Source of the DNA: Zobellella maritima | GTDB taxonomy: Bacteria > Pseudomonadota > Gammaproteobacteria > Enterobacterales > Aeromonadaceae | Direction: 5' to 3' | Assembly: GCF_003075035.1 (NCBI RefSeq) | Contig: NZ_QCZE01000001.1 | Coordinates: 2,170,759-2,234,758 of the forward strand | DNA: 64,000 bases | Part shown: positions 31,570 to 40,488 of the stretch, piece after piece | How the letters are laid out: each line of letters begins with the position of its first letter | Position numbering within the stretch: the stretch's first letter is position 1 | Notes under the pieces: generated by a model | Told to the model about the DNA's origin: nothing | The model's database searches: none | Seen by the model: the letters and a program-made list of their open reading frames with translations, nothing else | Translations under genes and position numbers: made by a program

Positions 31570-33177
31570 TCAGCTGAAGGCGATGGCTTTTAACCGTTCG
31601 GATCGCAGCAGGGACTTCGCCATGGCGAGGCACATCAGCACCATCACCAGCGAGAATGGCAGGGCACCGATAATCATGGCCTTCTGGATCGCCCCCAGGC
31701 CGCCGGCGAGGATCAATGAGCCGACCACCAGCGTGAGGATCCCGCCCCAGACAATCCGGTGCCTGGGCAACGGTTCATTGTTGCCACCGGCCATGATGGT
31801 ATTGAGTACCAGCACTCCCGAGTCGGCCGAGGTCACCAGGTAGGTGATGATCAGGATGACGGAGACGATTTTAATCAGTCCGCCGAGCAGGCCGGAGTCC
31901 AGCAGATCTATGGTCACGAACAGCACTGAGGCAATATTCTCGTTCACGGCGGCCATGATGGCCCCCCTGGCGGCACCGCTCAGCTCGAGATCCAGCCCGG
32001 TACCACCGAGGAAGACATACCAGGCAAAACACATCAGGGTAGGCACCAGCACACAGCCGAGCACGAACTCACGGATGGTGCGACCTCGGGAAATTCGGGC
32101 CAGGAACAGGCCGACAAAGGGCGCAAAGGCAATCCACCAGGCCCAGTACAATATGGTCCAGCTGGTCTGCCAGGCCCCCAGTTGCGACTGGGTATCCCAT
32201 ACCGAGAAGGTCAGCGGCCCCAGGTTCATGACATAGTCGACCAGGCTGGAGCCGAACAGCCGCAGGCTGAACAGGGTCGAACCGAACAGCACAAAAAACG
32301 CCAGCAAGAAGATGGACAGGCAGATATTGATCTGGCTCAGCCATTTGACCCCGCGCTGTACCCCGCTCATGGCGGAATAGGTGGACAGGCTCATGACCAC
32401 CAGCAACACCAGCACCAGTGCCAGTGCCGATGGGGCGCCGTTGCTGCCCATCAGGAAGTCAAAGCCGGTGATAAACTCGACCCCGGAAACCAGCTGGGTA
32501 ACCCCCGCGCCCATGGTGGTGGCCACGCCCAGGGTAGTGGCCACCACGGCGATGATATCCACCAGATGCCCCAGGGGGCCATTGAGGCGATCGCCAAACA
32601 ACGGCTGCAGGGTGGAGCGGATGGTCAGTGGCAGGCCCTTGCGGTAGGCGAAGTACGCCATCGCCAGCCCGGCCATGACATACACGGCCCAGGCATGCAG
32701 CCCCGTATGCAACAGGGTATAACGCATCGCGCTGGGCACGGCAGCCGCGTTGGCCCCCTCAGCCCCCGCCAGTATCAGGGCCGGGTTGCTCTGGAAGTGA
32801 TACAGGGGCTCGCCGATGGAATAGAACATCACCCCCACGCCCATACCGGCACTGAACATCATCGCAATCCAGGAGAAAAAGGAAAACTCCGGCGTCTCGT
32901 TATCATTACCAAGCTTTATCTTGCCGAAACGGCTGATGCTGACCGCCAGGCAGAAGATCAGGAACAGGCCCACCGAATAGATATAGTAGGAATTGAATGA
33001 CGCCAGCAGCAGGGTGTTGATCCTCCCCAGCAGGCCGACGGCATGGTCGGGCAGGGCCACCGTATAAATCACCAGCAGGGTAATGATGGCCTTGCTTGTC
33101 AGGGTTACCACCGGGTTCAGCCCGGTGTAGAAACCGGACTTCGACAGCCCGATGGTTAACTCGCTCGTTTTGGACAT
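31570..33177 (-). CDS. BCCT-family betaine/DMSP-type transporter (copy 1)
   Basis: A 535-residue twelve-helix secondary transporter of the betaine/carnitine/choline family. The glycine-rich stretch FSAGMGVGVMFYSIGEPLYH is near residue 90 and the aromatic substrate box appears as ILYWAWWIAFAPFVG followed by RISRGRTIREF. It should import a quaternary ammonium or sulfonium osmolyte with sodium or protons. The start at 33177 is favoured by GAGG upstream and by similarity of SGFYTGLNP to the second BCCT at 47.2 kb. It lies downstream of a DddP-like M24 gene on the same strand, 94 bases apart. Confidence 0.92.
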   Translation of the reverse strand: MSKTSELTIGLSKSGFYTGLNPVVTLTSKAIITLLVIYTVALPDHAVGLLGRINTLLLASFNSYYIYSVGLFLIFCLAVSISRFGKIKLGNDNETPEFSFFSWIAMMFSAGMGVGVMFYSIGEPLYHFQSNPALILAGAEGANAAAVPSAMRYTLLHTGLHAWAVYVMAGLAMAYFAYRKGLPLTIRSTLQPLFGDRLNGPLGHLVDIIAVVATTLGVATTMGAGVTQLVSGVEFITGFDFLMGSNGAPSALALVLVLLVVMSLSTYSAMSGVQRGVKWLSQINICLSIFLLAFFVLFGSTLFSLRLFGSSLVDYVMNLGPLTFSVWDTQSQLGAWQTSWTILYWAWWIAFAPFVGLFLARISRGRTIREFVLGCVLVPTLMCFAWYVFLGGTGLDLELSGAARGAIMAAVNENIASVLFVTIDLLDSGLLGGLIKIVSVILIITYLVTSADSGVLVLNTIMAGGNNEPLPRHRIVWGGILTLVVGSLILAGGLGAIQKAMIIGALPFSLVMVLMCLAMAKSLLRSERLKAIAFS

Positions 33178-33271
33178 GATGCTTACCTCTATCCTTGGGT
33201 CTTTTCCATCCATGGGTCCGGGGCCACAGCCATGATAAGGGCCGGGCCATTGCGGACCTGTGATACCTGTG

Positions 33272-34531
33272 TTACTTCAGCAGCGCTTCCTCGAAAGGGA
33301 ACCGCGACAAGATTTCTATCCCGGTTTCGGTGACCACTATCTGCTCCTCCAGCTTGACGCCTTCGCTGCCCCCCTGCTCGCCGATATAGCTTTCTACACA
33401 GAGTGTCATGCCGGGCAGGATCACCCCGTCGTAGCCGGCCTGGGGGTAATCGGCATGATGATACAGATAGGGATATTCTCCTGTCATACCGACCCCATGG
33501 GCGGAAAGGTAATACCGGTTGGCATGGTATTTTTCCGGAATATTCCAGGCTTTTTCCGAATATTCACGGAAACTCATGCCGGGTCGGATAATATCCAGGT
33601 TGTTGCGCACCTGCTCGTAGGCCACCTGATACAGGGTGCGCTGCTGTGCCGTGGGCTTGCCGGGGCCGGAATGAAAGGTGCGGGAAAAATCCGAATAATA
33701 GCCGTGGCAGCCGACCACATCGGTATCCAGGGCAATCAGCTCGTTCTCTCCGATCGTCCTGCTGGCGGTTTCCTGGAACCAGGGGTTGGTGCGCTGGCCC
33801 GAGCTCAGCAGCCGGGTTTCACAGTAATCGCCATTCTGAGCGATCACCGACTGATGCAGCACGGACCACAGCGCGTTTTCGGTAATGCCGGGGCGAATCG
33901 CCTCACGCAGCTTGCCGACCGCCACTTCGGTGGCGCGCAATGAGGCGATCACGCATTTCAGCTCCTCGTCGGACTTGATGCAACGGGCCATCTCTATCGG
34001 CTCCTGGGCATCCACCACCTCAACCCCCAGGCCGGCCATGGCGATGGCGGCCCCGGCGTTCATCCGCTCCATGCCCACCCGGGCTCCCGGGCCCACCAGC
34101 TCGGAGATGGTGGCCACCATCTCCCTTGCCCACTGCTTTTCCCGCGCCACCAGCTCAGGCCCGGCGGCAACGAAACTGGCGGTCATCGAAGGGCGCACTT
34201 CGTCGATGGTTTCAAAGCCCTGTCCCAGGTGCTCGCAGCCGGTGAACTCGAACAGGATATTCCTGTGGGCGGTCACCAGCAGGTAGCGGGATGGGGTGTT
34301 GCGGGCACAAAAAATCTGCATGTTGCGTGCCCCGCAGGTATAACGGATATTGACCGGGTCAGAAATGATCAGGGCCCCTATCTCCCGTTTCTGCATTTCG
34401 GCGCGAACCCGGCCCAGCCGGTAACGGCGAACCGCCGCGAGATCTATCCCCAGGCTTTCCGGCGCCCGGTCCAGCAAGCGGATACCCGAGAGGTCGGTGC
34501 GTTCGGCGTGCCAATCAAGAGTCGTCATCAT
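33272..34531 (-). CDS. M24 family DddP-like protein lacking the catalytic Asp (copy 1)
   Basis: A 419-residue creatinase/prolidase-fold protein of the DddP (DMSP lyase) type. Metal ligands of the M24 fold are all present: Asp269 and Asp271 in ALDTDVVG, Asp281 in SDFSR, His345 in AHGVG, Glu380 in CVESY and Glu395 in LEEQI. The DddP-like ETRLLSSGQRTNPWFQE block is intact. However, the position six after the His, which is the proposed catalytic base Asp377 in Ruegeria DddP as I recall, is Gly351 here (HGVGMTGE). It may act on another onium compound or be a hydrolase. It precedes a BCCT carrier and is divergent from a LysR gene. The ectoine hydrolase DoeA is another M24 relative to consider. Confidence 0.8.
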   Translation of the reverse strand: MMTTLDWHAERTDLSGIRLLDRAPESLGIDLAAVRRYRLGRVRAEMQKREIGALIISDPVNIRYTCGARNMQIFCARNTPSRYLLVTAHRNILFEFTGCEHLGQGFETIDEVRPSMTASFVAAGPELVAREKQWAREMVATISELVGPGARVGMERMNAGAAIAMAGLGVEVVDAQEPIEMARCIKSDEELKCVIASLRATEVAVGKLREAIRPGITENALWSVLHQSVIAQNGDYCETRLLSSGQRTNPWFQETASRTIGENELIALDTDVVGCHGYYSDFSRTFHSGPGKPTAQQRTLYQVAYEQVRNNLDIIRPGMSFREYSEKAWNIPEKYHANRYYLSAHGVGMTGEYPYLYHHADYPQAGYDGVILPGMTLCVESYIGEQGGSEGVKLEEQIVVTETGIEILSRFPFEEALLK

Positions 34532-34731
34532 TCATATCCCTGATGTTGTTGAAGTTGCCCCGCAGAACCGGCTTCAAGGCAGCTGGCACCATGATAACCT
34601 GCCCTCATAAGGCAATTAGCCGGTGCCAACAAAGGGTGCCACGTGTTACTTTTCGGGGTGAATCGAGTATATGAAGCGGCCACAATGCTGTATATAGGCT
34701 GTTATTTCATCACCAAGGATAACTTTTAGTT

Positions 34732-35643
34732 ATGAAGAGTCTTCGGCATCGCCTGCCCCCGCTGAACAGCCTGATGGTGTTTGAGGCGGCGGCGCGCACC
34801 CTGAGTTTTACCCAGGCGGCAAAGGAGTTGCACGTTACCCAGGCCGCCGTCAGCAAGCAGATAAAGTTTCTGGAACAGCACCTGGACTTCGCCCTCTTTG
34901 AGCGTCACGGGCGTAAGGTCAGCCTTTCCAGCCGGGGAGAAAAGCTGTTGCAAAAGGTGAGCACCTCGCTGAACTACCTGGCCGATGCGGTGGACGAGCT
35001 GACCGAGGCCGATCCCGTGCGCACGGTCACGGTGGCGGCCAACACGGCCATGTCCCATTACTGGCTGAGCGGCGCCATCAATGACTTTTACCAGCAACAC
35101 TCGGGATATCCCCTGAACATCAGGGTCATTACCTCGGATCATACCCCGGAGCTGTTCGGTGACGAGGTCAACCTGGCCGTCGTCTATGACCAGGGCAGCC
35201 GCCCGGGCTGGAGTATGCACGAGCTGTTTGCCGAAGAGCTGTTTCCGGTGGCCAGCCCCGACTACCTGCGCCGGCATCCCTCCGATGACGCCAGCCCCGA
35301 GGCCCTGTTATCCCACCAGTTACTTGAATACGAACGGATCGAGCCGAACTGGATCAATTGGCGAATCTGGTTTGAGGCCCTGGATCTCGATATCCCCAGG
35401 TTCAGGATCAGTCGCTATTTCAATAACTACATTGTGTTGATCGACGCGGCGGAACGGGGACAGGGCGTCACCCTGGGCAGCCGTTACCTGCTGGATAACA
35501 AGCTGCGAAGCGGCTCCCTGGTTCGCCTGACCGAGTTCAGCATGCACTCGGGGCGCAGTTACTTCCTGGCCGTCAATGAGGCCCGCCCACAGACAGAAGA
35601 GGTACGGCTGATACATCAATGGCTGGTCGGCTACCAGCCTTGA
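34732..35643 (+). CDS. LysR-family regulator beside BCCT/DddP-like module 1
   Basis: A 303-residue GcvA-like LysR regulator: helix-turn-helix at residues 10-65 (LSFTQAAKELHVTQAAVSKQ) and an effector-binding domain. It is divergent from the DddP-like/BCCT operon with a 200-base shared promoter region and probably controls it in response to the imported osmolyte or its product. The N-terminal domain resembles the LysR at 49.4 kb that flanks the second such module. Confidence 0.9.
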   Translation: MKSLRHRLPPLNSLMVFEAAARTLSFTQAAKELHVTQAAVSKQIKFLEQHLDFALFERHGRKVSLSSRGEKLLQKVSTSLNYLADAVDELTEADPVRTVTVAANTAMSHYWLSGAINDFYQQHSGYPLNIRVITSDHTPELFGDEVNLAVVYDQGSRPGWSMHELFAEELFPVASPDYLRRHPSDDASPEALLSHQLLEYERIEPNWINWRIWFEALDLDIPRFRISRYFNNYIVLIDAAERGQGVTLGSRYLLDNKLRSGSLVRLTEFSMHSGRSYFLAVNEARPQTEEVRLIHQWLVGYQP

Positions 35644-35707
35644 TGACAACACATACGTTTTCCTGATGGCAAAGCGCTGGATGGGAATGGACGCCGGGAA
35701 TATGTAA

Positions 35708-35742
35708 AAACGGCAAACCGGTAAAATACTGGCCTGCCGTTT
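35708..35742 (+). terminator. Possible terminator after LysR
   Basis: Stem AAACGGCA/TGCCGTTT with a long, partly paired loop (ACCGGTAAAATACTGGC), followed by ATCC. Confidence 0.5.
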
Positions 35743-35803
35743 ATCCAACTGGGTTCGCAGGGGCCTGTAAACCTGGTCCCCTCCACCCTTGTGATGCTTT
35801 GCC

Positions 35804-35914
35804 TTACAGCATGCTCATCACCAGCTTGACCAAACCGCTAAGCCCGAACAGGGCCAGCAGGCTGATGCCGTAGAGACCGGCGAACCAGCGCCACTGCCGC
35901 TTGTTGGGTTGCAT
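35804..35914 (-). CDS. DUF2474 small membrane protein of the bd oxidase
   Basis: A 36-residue single-span protein of the DUF2474 family, encoded last in the bd-oxidase operon. It begins MQPNKRQWRWFAGLYG, then one hydrophobic helix, and ends VMSML. Its ATG overlaps the cydB stop by one base. Family members occupy the CydX position behind cyanide-insensitive-type CydAB and are presumed to stabilise the oxidase. Confidence 0.85.
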   Translation of the reverse strand: MQPNKRQWRWFAGLYGISLLALFGLSGLVKLVMSML

Positions 35915-36909
35915 CAGTAGCCCTCCTCGAAGTCTTCCACCTTGCCGGCGAAGATGCGATAGCCCCACAGGGTATAGGCGCAGATCAGCGGCAGGAAGAT
36001 AAAGATCCCCGGCAGCAGGAACAGCAGGCTGGAGTCGGGGGCGCTGGCCTGCCACAGGGTCAGCTGATGGGGGATCAGGTAGGGGAACAGGCCCACCACC
36101 AGGCCGATAAAGCCCATAATGAACAGCCCCACCGCCAGCCAGAAGGGACGGGTCTCATGGGGCTTGCCGTCCAGATCCCGGTACAGCAGCCAGCCGAGCA
36201 GGCCGCTGAGCAACGGCAGCGGCGACAGCCACAAGAAGTTGAGGCCGTCGAACCAGCGGGCCCGTACCTCGGCATTATCCACCAGGGTCCACAGACTGAC
36301 GATCACCAGGATAGCCATGATCGCCACCACCAGCTTGCGGCCCAGATGGGCAGCCCGGGCCATGATGGCGCCGCGGCTCTTCAGCACCAGGTAGCAACAG
36401 GCCAGCAGGGCATAGGCCACCAGCACCGCAAAACCGGTAAACACCGAGAACGCCGACAACCAGTCCAGGGTGCCGGCCTCGCCGACGCCCCCTTCCACGC
36501 CCTGCACCACGGCGCCCAGGATCAGCCCCTGACAAAAGGCCGCCACCGTGGAACCGATGAAGAAGGACAGATCCCACCAGGGCTTGGATCGATGAGACTT
36601 GAAGCGGTATTCGAACGCCACGCCCCGGAAAATCAGCCCGATCAGCATGATGATGATGGGGGTATACATGGTCGCCAGCAGCCCGGAGTAGGCGGCGGGA
36701 AAGGCCGCGAACAGCACTACGCCGCCGAACACCAGCCAGGTTTCATTGCCGTCCCACACATGGGAGATAGAGCGCATCATATGATCCCGTTCTCCCTCCC
36801 CCTTGAACCAGGGATAGAGGATACCCAGCCCCAGGTCGAAGCCGTCCAGCACCACGTACATCAGCACGGCAAAGCCGAGCAGCAGGTAATAAAACAGCGC
36901 TAAATCCAT
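35914..36909 (-). CDS. cydB: Cytochrome bd ubiquinol oxidase subunit II (CioB type)
   Basis: A 331-residue eight-to-nine-helix membrane protein, partner of CydA in the quinol oxidase. The N-terminus has YVVLDGFDLGLGILYPW, and further on DGNETWLVFGGVVLFAAFPAAY, both diagnostic. The ATG at 36909 is one base from the cydA stop and preceded by GGAGG within cydA. The operon's DUF2474 partner points to the CioAB (cyanide-insensitive) branch. Confidence 0.95.
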   Translation of the reverse strand: MDLALFYYLLLGFAVLMYVVLDGFDLGLGILYPWFKGEGERDHMMRSISHVWDGNETWLVFGGVVLFAAFPAAYSGLLATMYTPIIIMLIGLIFRGVAFEYRFKSHRSKPWWDLSFFIGSTVAAFCQGLILGAVVQGVEGGVGEAGTLDWLSAFSVFTGFAVLVAYALLACCYLVLKSRGAIMARAAHLGRKLVVAIMAILVIVSLWTLVDNAEVRARWFDGLNFLWLSPLPLLSGLLGWLLYRDLDGKPHETRPFWLAVGLFIMGFIGLVVGLFPYLIPHQLTLWQASAPDSSLLFLLPGIFIFLPLICAYTLWGYRIFAGKVEDFEEGY

Positions 36910-36910
36910 G

Positions 36911-38317
36911 TTATGCCTCCGCCTTCTGGTGTTTGATGTCCTTTACCCATTCCAGGGCAAAGCCGGGGGCATTCACGCCGATCAGGTGCTGCTCCAAATG
37001 CTCCCGATCCGGCGGCCCCTTGCGGATCAGCTTGGCCATAAAATACAGATACACGCACAACAGCAGACTGTAGGTCAGCACAAACAGGGTGAGCGAGAAC
37101 AGCACCCGCTCCGCCGGCAACGGCGACACCACCTCCATGGTGCGCACCAACCCCTGTACCAGCCAGGGCTGACGGCCCACCTCGACCACATACCAACCGG
37201 CCAGCGTGGCCAGCACACCGGCCGGTATCATCAGGTTGACCAGGGCCAGGAAGCCCCGATGCCGACACCAGCGTTCCTTGCGCCGCAGCAGCAGGCCGAG
37301 TAGCGCCACCCCTATCATCAACACGCCCAGGCCGACCATCACCCGGAACGAATAGAACACCAGCGGCACATTGGGACGCTGGTCGGCAGGCACCGACTTG
37401 AGCCCCTGTAGCTCGCCGTCCAGATCGTGGGTCAGAATAAGCGACGCCAGCTTGGGTATGGCAATTTCAAAACGGTTGGTCTCGGCTTCCATATCGGGCA
37501 CGGCAAACAACAGCAACGGCACACCAGCTTCCTGTTCGGGCCAGATGCCCTCCATCGCCGCCAGCTTGATCGGCTGGTGCTCTTTCACGTTAAGGCCATG
37601 ATAATCGCCCACCAGCGCCTGGACCGGCGCCAGTATCAGCGCCGCCCACAGGGCCATCGACAGGCCTTTTTTGGCGAAGGCCCGGTTCCGGTTGTGCCGC
37701 AGGTACCAAGCGCTGACCCCGGCCACCACAAAGGTGCCGGTGAGCAGCGCCGCCAGCAGCATATGCATCAGCCGGTACGGCATGGAGGGGTTGAACACCA
37801 CCTCCAGCCAGCTGGTGACCTCGAACCGGCCATCGACGATTTCATAGCCGGCCGGGGTCTGCATCCAGGAATTGGCGGCGATGATCCAGAAGGCCGAGAT
37901 CCAGGTGCCCACCGCCACCACACAGGTGGCGAAAAAGTGCAGCTTTTCGCTGACCCGCTGCCAGCCGAACAGCATGACGCCGAGGAAACCGGCCTCCAGG
38001 AAGAAGGCGGTCAGTACCTCATAGGCCATCAGCGGCCCCAGCACAGGGCCGGTGATCTCGGAAAAACGGGAAAAGTTAGTGCCGAACTCGTAGGACAGCA
38101 CAATGCCGCTGACCACTCCCATACCGAAGGTGATGGCGAACGGCTTGATCCAGAACTTGGCCAGCTGGAAGTACAGCGGATTGCGGGTCTTCAGCCACAA
38201 GCCTTCCCAGATGGCGATGGCAGTGGCCAGGCCGATGGTGATCGACGGAAAAATGATATGAAAACTGACCGTAAAGGCGAACTGGATTCGCGACAGTATG
38301 GCGGCATCTAACTCCAT
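36911..38317 (-). CDS. cydA: Cytochrome bd ubiquinol oxidase subunit I (CioA type)
   Basis: A 468-residue haem-carrying subunit that oxidises quinol and reduces oxygen to water. Haem ligands expected are the His in VSFHIIFPS near residue 19, the His in [12 protein letters not shown], and the Met in SFRVMVGLG. The conserved [17 protein letters not shown] motif is present as [18 protein letters not shown]. The loop between them is short, so this is a short-Q-loop, CioA-like enzyme. The ATG at 38317 follows GGGGGAG. A tiny membrane-protein gene lies nine bases upstream. Confidence 0.95.
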   Translation of the reverse strand: MELDAAILSRIQFAFTVSFHIIFPSITIGLATAIAIWEGLWLKTRNPLYFQLAKFWIKPFAITFGMGVVSGIVLSYEFGTNFSRFSEITGPVLGPLMAYEVLTAFFLEAGFLGVMLFGWQRVSEKLHFFATCVVAVGTWISAFWIIAANSWMQTPAGYEIVDGRFEVTSWLEVVFNPSMPYRLMHMLLAALLTGTFVVAGVSAWYLRHNRNRAFAKKGLSMALWAALILAPVQALVGDYHGLNVKEHQPIKLAAMEGIWPEQEAGVPLLLFAVPDMEAETNRFEIAIPKLASLILTHDLDGELQGLKSVPADQRPNVPLVFYSFRVMVGLGVLMIGVALLGLLLRRKERWCRHRGFLALVNLMIPAGVLATLAGWYVVEVGRQPWLVQGLVRTMEVVSPLPAERVLFSLTLFVLTYSLLLCVYLYFMAKLIRKGPPDREHLEQHLIGVNAPGFALEWVKDIKHQKAEA

Positions 38318-38326
38318 TACTCCCCC

Positions 38327-38425
38327 TTAACGACGATGGTAACGGTTGATTAACGCAGGCAGGGTAGCCAGCAAAAGCACGATAAAGATGGCAGAAAACT
38401 CAATTACTAACGCAGTCATATCCAT
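38327..38425 (-). CDS. Novel 32-residue single-span protein preceding cydA
   Basis: A 32-codon reading frame directly upstream of cydA: it starts MDMTALVIEF, continues as one hydrophobic helix of about 18 residues and ends LINRYHRR with a basic tail. AAGGAATGAC precedes the ATG, and the stop is nine bases before cydA. The amphipathic start, single span and positive-inside tail are those of a real small membrane protein rather than chance. By position it could be an extra accessory subunit of the oxidase, comparable to E. coli CydX or CydH, in addition to the DUF2474 protein at the operon's other end. I do not recognise the family. Confidence 0.65.
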   Translation of the reverse strand: MDMTALVIEFSAIFIVLLLATLPALINRYHRR

Positions 38426-38607
38426 GATAAGTCATTCCTTTATCTGATGATGACCACTCAAATGCAGAAACCATGCCATAAGCACCATCACTCTGCCCTG
38501 CCTTGCCCTGGATCAAAAAAATGGCGAAAACTTGCCCCGACCGACAACAAGGTTTACAGTTCCCGGGCTGTTAAGTGTCAACAATGTTTACAGGGTGGAA
38601 CCGGATC

Positions 38608-40488
38608 ATGGCGCTGGATATTGCCTTCGAAGTGATGATGATACTGACCAGCGCCTGCGCCCTGATGGTGTCGGCCTGGCTGTTTTCGCGAGCTCGCCGC
38701 CAGCGCAGCATGAAGGCGCTGGCCGGTTTCGGCATTATGATGGCACTCTGGTGCGCCGGTCATGTCGCCGTCTTTCACGGCCTGGAGACGCTGGGCACCG
38801 CGCTCATCCTCACTAATCCACTGATGCCGACCTTTTTCCTCGACTTCGCCATCGGCTTTGTCAATCAGGGGGCGGGCAGCCGCTCCTGGCTGAACTGGCT
38901 GGCTCGCCGGCGGGGCCTGCTCTACTCGACCAGCCTGCTGGTGATCGTGCTGAGCCTGCTGCTCACCGGCGGCAAGGTGATCGAATTCGGCCACTTCCGT
39001 CATTATTTCGTATTCCAGAGCGCCGGCTGGTTCAATATTGCCTACACGGTCATCATCGGCATATTGGCCCACGCCATCCTGCTGTGGGGCTTCAGCATCC
39101 ACAGGGGCAACCGCCGCCGCTCTATCGCCGCCATGTTTGTCGCCGGAGCCTGGGGCCTGCTACTGGCCACCAGCTTTATCTTTCCCTCCCTCGGGCTCTA
39201 TTGGTACCCCTACCCCATGCTGCTGCTGCCTTCCTACATAGTGCTGCTGGTCTACGGGGTGGTGCGCTACCAAATGCTCGAGATCAATGCCTGGGCCAAC
39301 CGGGCCCTGCTATGGACCCTGATGACACTGCTGGTGCTGGGCCTGATCGCCCTGCTCAGTTCGCTCGCCGGACAATTCGGCATGCAGGCCCTGGCCAATG
39401 TGCCCAAATGGCAGCTCTGGCTCTATTCCATGCTGATGCTGACCCTGGCGGTGGCTCTGTACCAGCCGGTTGGTAAACTGGTCGAGCGGCTGATCTATCC
39501 GGGCATTCACCTCAACGAGCAGCTGCTCGACACCTGGCTGGCCCAGTTGCGTCAGGCCAACAGCTGGCCGGAGCTGGCAACCATCGCCGAAACCCTGATC
39601 TCCCGCCAGATGGGCCAACCCATCTCGGTGCACCTTTATCAGCAGGGAGAACCGCTCACCCATAGCCCTGACACCCTCCCGTCCCCCCGCCTGAGCTGCC
39701 ATCATCAGTCCCAGGGTTGGCGCTCCCAGCTGGCGGGATGGGACGACGTCACCCCCGGGCTGCGCCTGGCCGCCGAGGTATTCGCCTCCCTGCTGGCTAC
39801 CCGCTGCGGCGTACTTGAACGCTCCCTGCAACTAGCGGAAGCCGAACGCAAACGGCTGGCCGAGCAGCACCTGGTCGAGCTGGGCGGCCTGTCCGCCGCC
39901 ATGGCTCATGAAATGCGCAACCCGCTCAATATTATCTCCATGGCCTCGGCGGGCCTGGACGCCGATCGCAAGGCCATGATCCAGAGCCAGCTCAAGCGTG
40001 CCGACCGGCTGATCTCCGATATGTTGTCCTATTCGGGCCGTATCCAGATCCAGCGCCAGCCGGTGCGGCTGAAAGCATTGATCGACAGCCTGAGTCAGCA
40101 GTTTGACTGGCAGCTGGCCCGGCTCGAGTGCACCCTGCCCGCCGATCTGGTCGTTAACGCCGATCCCTACCGGCTGCAGCAGGTATTTACCAACCTGATC
40201 GACAATGCCCTGGCCTTTGTCCGCAACCAGGACGGCGGCATTATCCGTATCGAGACAGGAGAGCGTGTCGGCAGCATACGGGTGCATAACAATGGCCCCA
40301 CGCTTGCCCCCGAGATGCGCCACAGCCTGTTCCGGCCCTTTGTCAGCAAACGCAGCGGTGGCAGCGGGCTGGGGCTGGCCATAGTGCGCCGCATCATGGA
40401 TGCCCATGGCGGCCGAATCCGTTACCGTAACGATCTGGGCTGGAACGTCAGCTTTGAACTGCTTTTTCCCGAGGATGACAACACATGA
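38608..40488 (+). CDS. Membrane-bound sensor histidine kinase
   Basis: A 626-residue histidine kinase. The first 270 residues hold about seven hydrophobic spans (a membrane sensing domain), then a GAF-like linker, the phosphorylated His434 in SAAMAHEMRNPLN, and an ATPase domain with the N-box FTNLIDNALAFVRN and G-box GGSGLGLAIVRR. I chose the ATG at 38608, behind GGTGGA, so the product starts at the first helix; earlier in-frame starts exist. The response-regulator gene overlaps its end by four bases. It is divergent from the bd-oxidase operon. The signal is unknown. Confidence 0.9.
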   Translation: MALDIAFEVMMILTSACALMVSAWLFSRARRQRSMKALAGFGIMMALWCAGHVAVFHGLETLGTALILTNPLMPTFFLDFAIGFVNQGAGSRSWLNWLARRRGLLYSTSLLVIVLSLLLTGGKVIEFGHFRHYFVFQSAGWFNIAYTVIIGILAHAILLWGFSIHRGNRRRSIAAMFVAGAWGLLLATSFIFPSLGLYWYPYPMLLLPSYIVLLVYGVVRYQMLEINAWANRALLWTLMTLLVLGLIALLSSLAGQFGMQALANVPKWQLWLYSMLMLTLAVALYQPVGKLVERLIYPGIHLNEQLLDTWLAQLRQANSWPELATIAETLISRQMGQPISVHLYQQGEPLTHSPDTLPSPRLSCHHQSQGWRSQLAGWDDVTPGLRLAAEVFASLLATRCGVLERSLQLAEAERKRLAEQHLVELGGLSAAMAHEMRNPLNIISMASAGLDADRKAMIQSQLKRADRLISDMLSYSGRIQIQRQPVRLKALIDSLSQQFDWQLARLECTLPADLVVNADPYRLQQVFTNLIDNALAFVRNQDGGIIRIETGERVGSIRVHNNGPTLAPEMRHSLFRPFVSKRSGGSGLGLAIVRRIMDAHGGRIRYRNDLGWNVSFELLFPEDDNT

